Shown piece after piece: positions 27,542-35,745 of a DNA stretch of 64,000 bases. Position 1 is the first letter of the stretch. Every line of letters begins with the position of its first letter. This DNA is from Pseudomonas sp. HS6. GTDB lineage: Bacteria > Pseudomonadota > Gammaproteobacteria > Pseudomonadales > Pseudomonadaceae. The stretch covers positions 4,526,001 to 4,590,000 of the forward strand of contig NZ_CP067412.1 of assembly GCF_023375815.1 (NCBI RefSeq). The letters are read 5' to 3'. A program made the translations under genes and the position numbers. The notes beneath the pieces were generated by a model. It ran no database searches and was not told where the DNA came from. It saw nothing but the letters and a program-made list of their open reading frames with translations.

Positions 27542-28000
27542 TTAAACATTAAGATGGCAGAAGAAACCACCGCGAACACTTACTTTGCTCTCACCATAAA
27601 GCGGAATAAAACGAACGTCGAGGGCGCCATATTTTGTTTTGCCGCCATCACTAACAGCCACATACGCAGCACCATACCAAATACTTTGTTGTAGTTCCCC
27701 ACTCTCATCAATGTACGAAATATGCATATCCCCAAGGTCATTAAACCTATAAAAGCCATCTGCCAGCTTAGAATGAAACAATAACAAAACCTCCTCCCGA
27801 CCTTGGCCTTTCACAACAACGTGATCTGCCCCTCCTGACCAGTCAGTCGTGACTTGCTCCGTTTCGAATGGATGTTCATCTCCATTGATAGCAACTATAA
27901 GAGACGCGCCACCTGTAAAAGGCGCCAGCGACTGATCCGTATTTTCTTGTACGTTAATAATGTTCTTACGTGCTTTATCAAATTCAACTTTACTGTCCAT
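27542..28000 (-). CDS. Hypothetical protein (152 aa), AT-rich orphan
   Basis: I do not recognise a family. The protein is soluble, acidic and beta-rich by appearance, with no signal peptide. Segments include GGASLIVAINGDEHPF, FHSKLADGFYRFNDLGDMHI, YGAAYVAVSDGGKTKYGALD and a C-terminal SVRGGFFCHLNV. I chose the ATG at 28000 (MDSKVEFDKARKN) with GGTGA 7 nt upstream; the frame extends 14 codons further. The gene is visibly poorer in G+C than its neighbours, suggesting recent acquisition. About 90 bp upstream lies an inverted repeat, CTGTCATATTTGACAG (28089-28104), that recurs in front of the other orphan at 46313. Confidence 0.6.
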   Translation of the reverse strand: MDSKVEFDKARKNIINVQENTDQSLAPFTGGASLIVAINGDEHPFETEQVTTDWSGGADHVVVKGQGREEVLLLFHSKLADGFYRFNDLGDMHISYIDESGELQQSIWYGAAYVAVSDGGKTKYGALDVRFIPLYGESKVSVRGGFFCHLNV

Positions 28001-28088
28001 GACAATCACCAAGTTCAGAGTTAATGGAGGGCGGCATATCAATTAATGCCACCTCAACAATTGGATACTCGCGACTGGCTTTCGTCTA

Positions 28089-28104
28089 CTGTCATATTTG
28101 ACAG
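28089..28104. promoter_or_regulatory. CTGT-N8-ACAG inverted repeat (LexA-box-like) upstream of an orphan gene
   Basis: CTGTCATATTTGACAG has 6-bp arms CTGTCA/TGACAG and satisfies the gammaproteobacterial LexA frame CTGT-N8-ACAG, but its inner bases (CA...TG) deviate from the usual alternating AT core. The same arms occur at 46236-46251. Confidence 0.4.
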
Positions 28105-28135
28105 GTAAAGCTGAGATTCCGACGAATGGAATCTC
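28105..28135 (-). terminator. Hairpin after the receiver-domain gene
   Basis: GAGATTCC (28113-28120) and GGAATCTC (28128-28135) form an 8-bp perfect stem with a 7-nt loop, 3 bp after the receiver-gene stop. The minus strand continues AGCTTTACC, a poor T-tract, so termination is only moderately supported. Confidence 0.6.
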
Positions 28136-28138
28136 TGG

Positions 28139-28585
28139 TTATGTGTTCATTCCCAATTCATGTCGAACAAGAACAAGCAACTTCGCCGTATCAATAGGCT
28201 TGAGCAAAAAATCCACCACACTCAAATGCATCGCCGCGATCGCATCCTTCACGTCGGCATCACCCGAGACAATGATGATCGGCATCGCCGCCCGTACCGA
28301 TTCCCGCACCTGCCGAATCAGCTCCAACCCGCCGACATGCCCCATCCGCAGATCCGTGATCACCAGACCGATGGAAGGTTTTTCCTCGATCATCTTGAGC
28401 GCGGACTCGCCGCTGGCTGCCGTCATGCAACGAATGCCGTCCAGTGCCAGGATCTCCGACAGCAGCTCGCGGGCATCCTTGTCGTCGTCAACGATCAGTA
28501 CCCGCTGCGGCGGCAGGTCGGGTTCCAGCATGACGGCGCTGAGCGCTTCCCGCTCGGCGTCGCTCAAAATATCGTGGTCGGACAT
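28139..28585 (-). CDS. Stand-alone response-regulator receiver protein
   Basis: A 148-residue protein. After a 27-residue N-terminal extension it is a single CheY-like receiver domain: acidic pocket in VLIVDDDKDARELL, phosphoacceptor Asp78 in LVITDLRMGHVGG, Thr/Ser switch in IIIVSGDADVKDA, and Lys in FLLKPIDTAKL. There is no output domain, so it must act through protein contact. I chose the ATG at 28585 (MSDHDILSDAEREAL) rather than the one 12 codons upstream, as it carries the better-placed purine run. It is divergent from the CNMP-CBS gene, which may belong to the same regulatory network. No cognate kinase is nearby. Confidence 0.88.
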   Translation of the reverse strand: MSDHDILSDAEREALSAVMLEPDLPPQRVLIVDDDKDARELLSEILALDGIRCMTAASGESALKMIEEKPSIGLVITDLRMGHVGGLELIRQVRESVRAAMPIIIVSGDADVKDAIAAMHLSVVDFLLKPIDTAKLLVLVRHELGMNT

Positions 28586-28844
28586 GGCGTTCTCTACGTT
28601 TTCAAATCGATCCCCTGGCACTGTGGTCAGACATCGCTGGGCAGAGCTTCAATGTGCACTTCGTCGGATTTTTTTCCAAGGGGCGATTCAGTGAATTTCC
28701 GACTGTTTTTGTAGGGCATCTCCGAAAACTACCCAACGGCATGTCAAACCTAGACTTACGTCCAATGGGCACCCCGCGCGATGGGGTCGACCATGGTTGC
28801 AACGATCCAATAACAACAATTCGAAAAAGACTGCGGTAATGGTT

Positions 28845-30779
28845 ATGAGTAAAGCGGACGCCTTCACCCAGGCAGGGAAAACCGCGGTGTTGCAGAACAT
28901 CCAGGGCACGTTGCAATTCCTCCAGCGCTTCCCCCCTTTCAATCAGATGGAGCACGCCCACCTGGCCTATCTGGTGGAGCAATGCCAACTGCGCTTCTAC
29001 GGTCAGGGCGAGAGCATCATCAAACCCGCCGACGGGCCGGTCGAACACTTCTATATCGTCAAACAGGGGCGGGTGGTCGGCGAGCGGCCGCACACGGCCA
29101 AGGGCGGCACCGAAACCACGTTTGAAATCACCACCGGCGAGTGTTTCCCCCTCGCCGCACTGCTGGGTGAACGGGCTACCCGCACCGAACACCTGGCCGG
29201 CGAAGACACCTTCTGCCTTCAACTGAACAAACTGGCGTTCATCAAGCTGTTCGCCCTCTCCAACACCTTCCGCGACTTCGCCCTGCGCGGGGTCAGCAGC
29301 CTGCTCGATCAGGTCAACCAGCAAGTCCAGCAGAAAGCCGTGGAAACCCTCGGCACCCAGTATTCGCTGAACACCCGCTTGGGCGAATTGGCGATGCGCC
29401 ATCCGGTGACTTGCAGCCCGAACACCCCGCTGCGCGAAGCAGTGAAGCTGATGCACGAGCAACAGGTCGGCAGCATCGTCGCAGTGGATGAGCACAAGGC
29501 GCCGCTGGGGATTTTCACCCTGCGCGACTTGCGACATGTGGTGGCTGAGGGCGTTGGCGATTTCAGCGAATCGATTGAGCGCCACATGACGCCCTCGCCG
29601 TTCTATCTGTCGCCGGATCACAGCGCCTTCGATGCCGCGATCGCGATGACCGAGCGGCATATCGCTCACGTCTGCCTGGTCAAGGATCAACGCCTCTGTG
29701 GCGTGGTTTCCGAGCGTGATCTGTTCTCGCTGCAACGGGTCGATCTGGTGCACCTGGCACGGACCATCCGCAGCGCCCAGCGGGTTGAACAACTGGTGAC
29801 CCTGCGCGGCGAGATCGGCCAACTGGTGGAGCGCATGCTCGCTCACGGCGCGTCTTCGACCCAGATCACCCACATCATCACCCTGCTCAACGATCACACC
29901 GTGTGCCGGGTGATCGAACTGACTCTCGCCGAGAAAGGCGACCCCGGCGTGCCGTTCAGCTGGCTGTGCTTCGGCAGCGAAGGCCGGCGCGAACAGACCC
30001 TGCACACCGATCAGGACAACGGTATTTTGTTCGATGCGCGGGATGCGGCCCATGCGGCGGAAATTCGCGGCAAGTTGCTGCCCATCGCCCAGCAGATCAA
30101 TAACAGCCTGGCGCAGTGCGGCTTCACCCTGTGCAAGGGCAACGTCATGGCCGGCAACCCTCAACTGTGCCTGTCCCGCGCCGAATGGGCCCGGCGTTTT
30201 GCCGCATTCATTCGTGAGGCGACGCCGGAGAACCTGCTGGGCTCAAGCATCTATTTCGATCTGCGCGTGGTCTGGGGCGATGAACAGGGTTGCGAGCAAT
30301 TGCGCCGGGGGATTCTTGATCAGGTCGGCGACAATCGTTTGTTCCAGCGAATGATGGCCGAGAACGCCTTGCGCAACCGCCCGCCGGTGGGGCGGTTCCG
30401 TGAATTCGTGCTGACCCGCAAGAACGGCGAGAAAGCCACGCTGGACCTGAAGATCCAGGGCCTGACGCCGTTTGTCGACGGTGCCCGCTTGCTGGCACTG
30501 GCCAATGGCATCGACGCCAACAACACCCTCGAACGCTTCCGCCAACTGGTGGAGAAAGAAGTCATCGACCGACTGGATGGCGCCGCGTACGAAGAGGCGT
30601 ATCACTTTATCCAGCAGACGCGCATGCAGCAGCATCAACTGCAGACCCGGGAAAACCTGCCGTATTCGAACCGGGTCGATCCCGACAGCCTCAATCATCT
30701 GGACCGGCGCATCCTGCGTGAATCCCTGCGCCAGGCCCAACGCCTGCAAAGCAGCCTGACCTTGCGGTATCAGCTATGA
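28845..30779 (+). CDS. CNMP-CBS-nucleotidyltransferase (DUF294) signal protein
   Basis: A 644-residue cytoplasmic protein. In order it has a cyclic-nucleotide-binding-like beta-roll (about residues 25-145: FYGQGESIIKPADGPVEHFY and GECFPLAALLGERATRTEHL), a pair of CBS domains (about 185-300: MRHPVTCSPNTPLREAVKLM, then GVVSERDLFSL), a GlnE/GlnD-like nucleotidyltransferase domain (DUF294: WLCFGSEGRREQTLHTDQDN with the GS...D-x-D metal site), and a C-terminal DUF294_C helical domain. The enzyme activity of this family is unproven. Its ATGA overlap with the exonuclease gene shows coupling. From memory, such pairs often lie near acetate-uptake and acs genes. An in-frame ATG two codons upstream (28839) is an alternative start. 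Confidence 0.85.
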   Translation: MSKADAFTQAGKTAVLQNIQGTLQFLQRFPPFNQMEHAHLAYLVEQCQLRFYGQGESIIKPADGPVEHFYIVKQGRVVGERPHTAKGGTETTFEITTGECFPLAALLGERATRTEHLAGEDTFCLQLNKLAFIKLFALSNTFRDFALRGVSSLLDQVNQQVQQKAVETLGTQYSLNTRLGELAMRHPVTCSPNTPLREAVKLMHEQQVGSIVAVDEHKAPLGIFTLRDLRHVVAEGVGDFSESIERHMTPSPFYLSPDHSAFDAAIAMTERHIAHVCLVKDQRLCGVVSERDLFSLQRVDLVHLARTIRSAQRVEQLVTLRGEIGQLVERMLAHGASSTQITHIITLLNDHTVCRVIELTLAEKGDPGVPFSWLCFGSEGRREQTLHTDQDNGILFDARDAAHAAEIRGKLLPIAQQINNSLAQCGFTLCKGNVMAGNPQLCLSRAEWARRFAAFIREATPENLLGSSIYFDLRVVWGDEQGCEQLRRGILDQVGDNRLFQRMMAENALRNRPPVGRFREFVLTRKNGEKATLDLKIQGLTPFVDGARLLALANGIDANNTLERFRQLVEKEVIDRLDGAAYEEAYHFIQQTRMQQHQLQTRENLPYSNRVDPDSLNHLDRRILRESLRQAQRLQSSLTLRYQL

Positions 30780-31483
30780 GCCTGTTCTCGTGGCTGCGTC
30801 CGGCCGGCCCGGTATTGCCGGACGAACTGCAACAACGCCTGACGAAACTGCCGGCAATCGGCGAACTGAACGAATGCAGCCTGCGCGAACAGCGCTGGGT
30901 AGTGCTGGACCTGGAAACCACCGGGCTCAACCTGAACAAGGACCGGGTGCTGTCGATTGGCGCAGTGGTGATCGAGGACGGCGCCATCGACTTCAGCCAA
31001 CAGTTCGAACGCACCCTGCAATGTCGCGAACTCAAACTCAGCCCCAGCGTGTTGATCCACGGGCTGGGGCCGAATGCGATTGCTGCTGGCAGCGAGCCGG
31101 CCGAGGCATTGCTCGAACTTCTGGAGTTTATTGGCGACAGTCCGGTGCTGGCGTTTCATGCGCCGTTCGATCAGCACATGCTGGGCCGGGCAGTGAAAGA
31201 ACATCTGGGCCACAAGTTGCAGCAGGTGTTTCTCGATGTCGCCGACATTGCGCCGCTGGTTTGCCCCCAGGCGCAGATCCGCGAGGCGGGGCTGGATGAG
31301 TGGATCGGCTGGTTCAAGCTCGAAGTGTTCGAGCGCCACCACGCCAGCGCCGACGCACTGGCCACGGCAGAGCTGGCATTGATTCTGTTCAGCCGGGCGC
31401 GTCAGCAGCAGATTCACAGCCCATTGAGTTTGCAGCAACGCCTTGGCCAGTGGAGGCGCCGTCAGCAGACGCATTCGTTCTGA
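30776..31483 (+). CDS. DnaQ-like 3'-5' exonuclease
   Basis: A 235-residue DEDD-superfamily exonuclease. Exo I is VVLDLETTGLNLNKDRVLSI (D-x-E), Exo II is in VLAFHAPFDQHMLGRAV, and Exo III is FERHHASADALATAELALIL (H-x4-D, the DEDDh subclass). It resembles the epsilon proofreading subunit but lacks the C-terminal region that binds DNA polymerase III alpha, so it is a free-standing nuclease. Its start overlaps the stop of the CNMP-CBS gene by 4 nt (ATGA). The pairing suggests that the upstream protein signals to, or is modified together with, the nuclease. Substrate (DNA, RNA or small nucleotide) is unknown. Confidence 0.88.
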   Translation: MSLFSWLRPAGPVLPDELQQRLTKLPAIGELNECSLREQRWVVLDLETTGLNLNKDRVLSIGAVVIEDGAIDFSQQFERTLQCRELKLSPSVLIHGLGPNAIAAGSEPAEALLELLEFIGDSPVLAFHAPFDQHMLGRAVKEHLGHKLQQVFLDVADIAPLVCPQAQIREAGLDEWIGWFKLEVFERHHASADALATAELALILFSRARQQQIHSPLSLQQRLGQWRRRQQTHSF

Positions 31484-31487
31484 GCCC

Positions 31488-31509
31488 CGGGTTGTCGCCC
31501 GACAACCCG
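31488..31509. terminator. Hairpin after the exonuclease gene
   Basis: CGGGTTGTCG (31488-31497) and CGACAACCCG (31500-31509) are perfectly complementary, so a strong stem-loop forms 4 bp after the stop codon. No T-tract follows. Confidence 0.55.
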
Positions 31510-31551
31510 ACCGGTGGCCAATTGCTAACCATTCCCACCTCTGCCACAATC

Positions 31552-31570
31552 GCGAACAATTCTCGTTAGT
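31552..31570 (+). promoter_or_regulatory. Fur-box-like sequence upstream of fiuI
   Basis: gcgaacaattctcgttagt matches about 10 of 19 positions of the Fur consensus and lies 24-43 bp before the sigma-factor start. Iron-starvation sigma genes of this type are normally Fur-repressed. The match is moderate. Confidence 0.4.
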
Positions 31571-31594
31571 TAACATTTCCCAGTCGGTGCCGTC

Positions 31595-32113
31595 GTGTCG
31601 TCAGCCCAAAGCCCTCACAGTGAGCTCGTCGGTGCGTTGTATCGCGACCATCGCGGCTGGCTGCTGGGCTGGCTTCGGCGCAACGTGGCCTGCCCGCAAC
31701 GCGCCGAAGACCTGAGCCAGGACACCTTCGTCCGCCTGCTCGGTCGCGAGGAACTGCTGACACCCCGCGAACCCCGCGCCTTTTTGGTGGCCATCGCCAA
31801 GGGCCTGCTGTTCGACTACTTCCGTCGAGCCGCCCTGGAACAGGCCTATCTCGCCGAACTGATGCTGATCCCCGAAGGCGAGCAGCCGTCGGTCGAAGAG
31901 CAGCAACTGATTCTCGAAGACCTCAAAGCCATCGACCGCTTGCTCGGCCAACTGTCGACCAAGGCTCGCGCCGCATTCCTCTATAACCGCCTCGACGGCC
32001 TGACCCATGCCGAGATCGCCGACAAACTCGGCGTATCGGTGCCGCGCGTGCGCCAGTATCTGGCCCAGGGCATCCGCCAGTGCTACATCGCGCTGTACGG
32101 TGAGCCGACGTGA
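31595..32113 (+). CDS. fiuI: Iron-starvation ECF sigma factor (FecI type)
   Basis: A 172-residue ECF sigma factor. Region 2 spans about residues 10-75 (LVGALYRDHRGWLLGWLRRN, CPQRAEDLSQDTFVRLLGRE) and region 4 about 105-165 (LSTKARAAFLYNRLDGLTHA, EIADKLGVSVPRVRQYLAQG). FecI-type factors recruit RNA polymerase to the promoter of the adjacent TonB-dependent receptor when the anti-sigma factor signals ligand uptake. The start is GTG; no ATG is available in frame nearby. It overlaps the fecR-like gene (GTGA). The order sigma, anti-sigma, receptor and the downstream creDCB match P. aeruginosa fiuI-fiuR-fiuA, which supports the symbol; the ligand is inferred from that. Confidence 0.85.
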   Translation: MSSAQSPHSELVGALYRDHRGWLLGWLRRNVACPQRAEDLSQDTFVRLLGREELLTPREPRAFLVAIAKGLLFDYFRRAALEQAYLAELMLIPEGEQPSVEEQQLILEDLKAIDRLLGQLSTKARAAFLYNRLDGLTHAEIADKLGVSVPRVRQYLAQGIRQCYIALYGEPT

Positions 32114-33081
32114 ACCCGGCCAGTTCCAAACCGGTCTCGGCCCATGTGCTGGACGCGGCGATTGCCTGGCAATTGACCCTCGATTCCAGCAGCCCGCTTG
32201 AGCGTGAAGAGTTCGCCAAATGGCACGCCGCCAACGAAGAACACGCCCGCGCCTGGCGCCAGCTGGGCATGCTCGACCAGCGTTTCAGCGTGGCCAACGG
32301 CCCGGCCCGCAGCGCGTTGCTGCAATCGCGTGAAGGCATCCGTCGTCGGGTGCGCAAGCTTGGCAGTGGTCTGGCCAGTGTTGTCGCGGTGGTCGGCCTG
32401 TCGTTGTTTGCCGCAGAACACTATCTGCCGCTGGATTACTGGCTCGCCGATCAGCGCACGGCCACCGGTGAACAACGCACCGTACGGCTGGCGGACGGCA
32501 CCGTGGTCAACCTCAACACCCACAGCGCCATGGATGTGCGGTTCGATGACAAGCAGCGGCTGCTCGTGCTGCAGGAAGGTGAAATTCTCATCGAGACCGG
32601 TCATGGCGATTCACGACCGTTCATTGTCGAAACCCGTGAAGGCCGCATGCGCGCGCTGGGCACGCGGTTTCTGGTCAAACGCGAAGAACAGGGCACGCGC
32701 CTGAGCGTGTTGCAGTCGGCCGTCGCGGCACATCCACAATCCAATCCGCAGGAACAGATCCTGCGTGAAGGCCAGCAAGTGCTGATCCGCAATAACGGTC
32801 TGGATTCGGTGGTGGCGCTCACCCCCGGTGCCGATGCCTGGACCCGCGGCATGCTGGTGGTGGACAACGCCCGCCTGGAAGACCTGGTGCACGAACTCAG
32901 CCGCTATCGTCGAGGCCATCTGGGCATTGCGCGGGAAGTCGCCGATCTGCGCATTACCGGCAGCTTCCCGCTGCACGATACCGACAAGGCGTTGAGCGCC
33001 CTGCTCCCGACCCTGCCGGTGCAGATCGAGCAGCACACGCCGTGGTGGGTCACCGTGGCCAAGGCTGATCCGAAGCCCTGA
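32110..33081 (+). CDS. fiuR: FecR-type anti-sigma factor / signal transducer
   Basis: A 323-residue protein of the inner membrane. The N-terminal cytoplasmic DUF4880-like anti-sigma domain is about residues 10-60 (AAIAWQLTLDSSSPLEREEF, WHAANEEHARAWRQLGMLDQ). A single transmembrane helix (LASVVAVVGLSLFA) lies near residue 90. The periplasmic FecR domain (VRLADGTVVNLNTHSAMDVR, LQEGEILIETG) and the C-terminal secretin-like domain that meets the receptor signalling domain follow. It holds FiuI inactive until the receptor signals. It starts with GTG overlapping the fiuI stop. No promoter is seen inside. Confidence 0.87.
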   Translation: MNPASSKPVSAHVLDAAIAWQLTLDSSSPLEREEFAKWHAANEEHARAWRQLGMLDQRFSVANGPARSALLQSREGIRRRVRKLGSGLASVVAVVGLSLFAAEHYLPLDYWLADQRTATGEQRTVRLADGTVVNLNTHSAMDVRFDDKQRLLVLQEGEILIETGHGDSRPFIVETREGRMRALGTRFLVKREEQGTRLSVLQSAVAAHPQSNPQEQILREGQQVLIRNNGLDSVVALTPGADAWTRGMLVVDNARLEDLVHELSRYRRGHLGIAREVADLRITGSFPLHDTDKALSALLPTLPVQIEQHTPWWVTVAKADPKP

Positions 33082-33244
33082 CACACCGCGTTGCCTGCTC
33101 GCCCCCCCATGAAAACGGACTTTCTGCTGACTCGTGCAGCGATGTCGTTCGTTAATCGAAATTATTTTCATCCAGCCCTATCACTTTTCGAATCTCGTCC
33201 GGCACCCAAGCAATTGAGAAATATTTCCATTCAGGAGCCGCCGT
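33082..33244 (+). promoter_or_regulatory. fiuA promoter region
   Basis: This 163-bp gap separates fiuR from the receptor. It is AT-richer than its surroundings and holds ttaatcgaaattattttcat (33153-33172), which could serve as a Fur-box remnant or as a GAAAT-type -35 of a FecI-family promoter. AGGAG precedes the receptor ATG by 8 nt. Element boundaries are not certain. Confidence 0.4.
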
Positions 33245-35671
33245 ATGTCCCGTTCGCTAGACACCTTGTTGCGCCCCAGTTTGCTGGCGGTCGCCATCGC
33301 CCTCTGCACCCCGCTGGCCAGCAGCCAACTGATCGCCGCTGAACAGGCGTCGAGCGTACGCGCCTACAACCTGCCGGCCGCGCCGCTGTCCACCACCCTG
33401 AACCAGATCGCCAGCCAGGGCGGCCTCACGCTGTCACTGAATCCGTCGCTGGCAGCCGGCAAGACCTCGGCGCCGGTCAACGGCCAATATGACGCGGCAG
33501 GCGCACTGAGCGCTGCCCTGCGTGGCACGGGCCTGCAACTGGAACAGAGCAGCACCGGTACTTACACCCTGGTCGCCGTACCGGAAGGTGTTATGGCGCT
33601 GCCGGAAACGTCGGTGATTGGTGTGGAAAACACTGAAAGCGCCTGGGGCCCGGTCGAAGGCTACACGGCCACTCGCACCGCCGCCGGCACCAAGACCGAC
33701 ACCGCGCTGGTCGAAGCGCCGCGTTCGATCTCCGTCGCCACCCGCCAGCAGATGGACGACCGCAGCGTGCACAGCCTCGATGACGCCGTGCGCTACATGC
33801 CGGGCATCACCGCCAGCAGCTACGGCAGCGACACCCGCGCCGACTGGCTGCGCGTGCGTGGCTTCGAACCGACTCAATTCCTCGATGGCCTGCCACTGCC
33901 AAAAGGCGTGTACGCCAACCCGAAACAGGAAACCTGGAACCTCGACCGCCTCGCCCTGCTGCGCGGTCCGGCCTCGTCGGTTTACGGCCAGACCCCGCCG
34001 GGCGGCCTGCTGGATATGGTCAGCCGTCGCCCAAGCGATGTGCAGAGCAGCGAAATCCAGTTGCAGTACGGCAGCGACAACCACCGTCAGATCAACTTCG
34101 CCAGCACCGGCAAGATCGACGACGCCGGGCAGTTTCTCTACGGCCTCAGCGGCGTGGTCCGTGACAGCGGCACGCAGGTCGATCACGTCGACAACAAGCG
34201 CTACAACATCGCGCCGAGTCTGACCTGGAACATCGACGACGACACCAAATTCACCCTGCTGACCCAGTTCACCCGCGACGATACCGGCATCACCAGCCAG
34301 TTCCTGCCGGTACAGGGCACCAAGATCGACATGCCGTTCGGCAAGGTTTCCCACCACAAGAACCTCGGCGATCCAGACTGGGAATACTACGACCGCACCT
34401 ACTACGCGCTCGGTTATGCCTTCGAACATCGCCTGAACGATGTGTGGCAGTTCAAGCAGAACCTGCGTTACACCAAATCGGATCTGTCGTTCCAGAGTTT
34501 GACCCCGGGCTCGTATCCGTTCACCCAGGTGGACAACGCTGGCAACGTCGGTCGCACCAGCACCAGTGTCGAAGAGGACATCAGCCAGTTCGCCGTGGAC
34601 AACAACTTCCAGGCTGACTTTGCCACCGGAGACATCCGCCACACGCTGCTGCTGGGTCTGGATCACCAGCGCAGCAACACCAATTACACCTCGATCTTCG
34701 GTGACGGTCTGACCACCAACGTGCTCAACCCGATCTACGGTCAGCCGATCGTGCGTCCGGCGCGCTCCACCGCGTTCTACGATTACGACCAGAAGACCTA
34801 CCAGACCGGTCTGTACGTGCAGGATCAGATGGCCCTCGACCAATGGCGCCTGACCCTCGGTGGTCGTGAAGACTGGGTGCACACCGGTACGAAATTCATC
34901 AACAAGGCCGACGCGACCAACACCGACCGCGACAAGGCCTTCAGCGGCAACGCGGCACTGAGCTACGTGTTCGACTCCGGTTTCGTGCCGTACATTTCCT
35001 ACGCCGAATCCTTCCAGCCCACCAGTGGCGCCGACGCCTCCTCCACTGAATCGCTCAAGCCGACCGAAGGCAAGCAGTGGGAACTGGGCATCAAGTACCA
35101 GCCACCCGGTAGCAAGACCCTGCTGTCTGCCGCAGTGTATGACCTGACCCAGAAAAACGTCTCGGTCAGCTCCTTCGTCAACGGCGTATCGATCACCAGC
35201 CAGACCGGCGAAGTGAAAGTCAAAGGCCTGGAGCTGGAAGCCACCTCCGATGTCACCGACAACCTGAAAGTCATCGCTGCCTACACTCTGGCCAAGTCCG
35301 AAGTGCAGAACGGCGTCGACAAGGGCAACCGCCTGCAACTGATGCCGAACCAGCAAGCCTCGCTGTGGACCGATTACACCTGGCACAGCGGCGTGCTCGA
35401 CGGCTTCGGTATCGGCGGTGGCGTGCGCTACACCGGTAACACCTACGGCGACAAGGCCAACACTTGGCTGGGCAAGGCTGACGCCTACACCGTGTTCGAT
35501 GCCAGCGTGCACTACGACCTCGGTCGCCTCGACAACAGCATGAAAGGCGCATCGGTCGCGATCAACGCCACCAACCTGTTCGACAAAGACTACATTTCCA
35601 CCTGCGACAGCTTCTATTGCTACTACGGCGACCAGCGCAGCGTCGTCGCCAGTGCCACTTACAAGTGGTAA
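33245..35671 (+). CDS. fiuA: TonB-dependent ferrichrome-type siderophore receptor with signalling domain
   Basis: An 808-residue outer-membrane receptor. A signal peptide ends near residue 32 (QLIAAEQ). The N-terminal secretin/TonB short N-terminal signalling domain is about residues 38-115 (YNLPAAPLSTTLNQIASQGG). The plug is about 140-260 (EAPRSISVATRQQMDDRSVH; LRVRGFEPTQFLDGLPLPKG), followed by a 22-strand barrel ending in the aromatic SVVASATYKW. Two cysteines in CDSFYCYYGDQR, just before the end, resemble the FhuA/FiuA C-terminal loop. The signalling domain and the upstream sigma/anti-sigma genes define a cell-surface signalling receptor. The ferrichrome assignment rests on similarity and gene order. 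Confidence 0.87.
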   Translation: MSRSLDTLLRPSLLAVAIALCTPLASSQLIAAEQASSVRAYNLPAAPLSTTLNQIASQGGLTLSLNPSLAAGKTSAPVNGQYDAAGALSAALRGTGLQLEQSSTGTYTLVAVPEGVMALPETSVIGVENTESAWGPVEGYTATRTAAGTKTDTALVEAPRSISVATRQQMDDRSVHSLDDAVRYMPGITASSYGSDTRADWLRVRGFEPTQFLDGLPLPKGVYANPKQETWNLDRLALLRGPASSVYGQTPPGGLLDMVSRRPSDVQSSEIQLQYGSDNHRQINFASTGKIDDAGQFLYGLSGVVRDSGTQVDHVDNKRYNIAPSLTWNIDDDTKFTLLTQFTRDDTGITSQFLPVQGTKIDMPFGKVSHHKNLGDPDWEYYDRTYYALGYAFEHRLNDVWQFKQNLRYTKSDLSFQSLTPGSYPFTQVDNAGNVGRTSTSVEEDISQFAVDNNFQADFATGDIRHTLLLGLDHQRSNTNYTSIFGDGLTTNVLNPIYGQPIVRPARSTAFYDYDQKTYQTGLYVQDQMALDQWRLTLGGREDWVHTGTKFINKADATNTDRDKAFSGNAALSYVFDSGFVPYISYAESFQPTSGADASSTESLKPTEGKQWELGIKYQPPGSKTLLSAAVYDLTQKNVSVSSFVNGVSITSQTGEVKVKGLELEATSDVTDNLKVIAAYTLAKSEVQNGVDKGNRLQLMPNQQASLWTDYTWHSGVLDGFGIGGGVRYTGNTYGDKANTWLGKADAYTVFDASVHYDLGRLDNSMKGASVAINATNLFDKDYISTCDSFYCYYGDQRSVVASATYKW

Positions 35672-35702
35672 ACGCTTGAGCTGAAACAGGCCCTGCAACC
35701 AG

Positions 35703-35733
35703 GCCGTCCCTCGTGGACGGCTTTGGTGTTTTT
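35703..35733 (+). terminator. Stem-loop terminator after fiuA
   Basis: GCCGTCC (35703-35709) / GGACGGC (35715-35721) with loop ctcgt, followed by tttggtgttttt. It lies 13 bp before the PepSY gene start, so it probably attenuates read-through from fiuA. Confidence 0.75.
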
Positions 35734-35745
35734 GAAGGTCATGAA

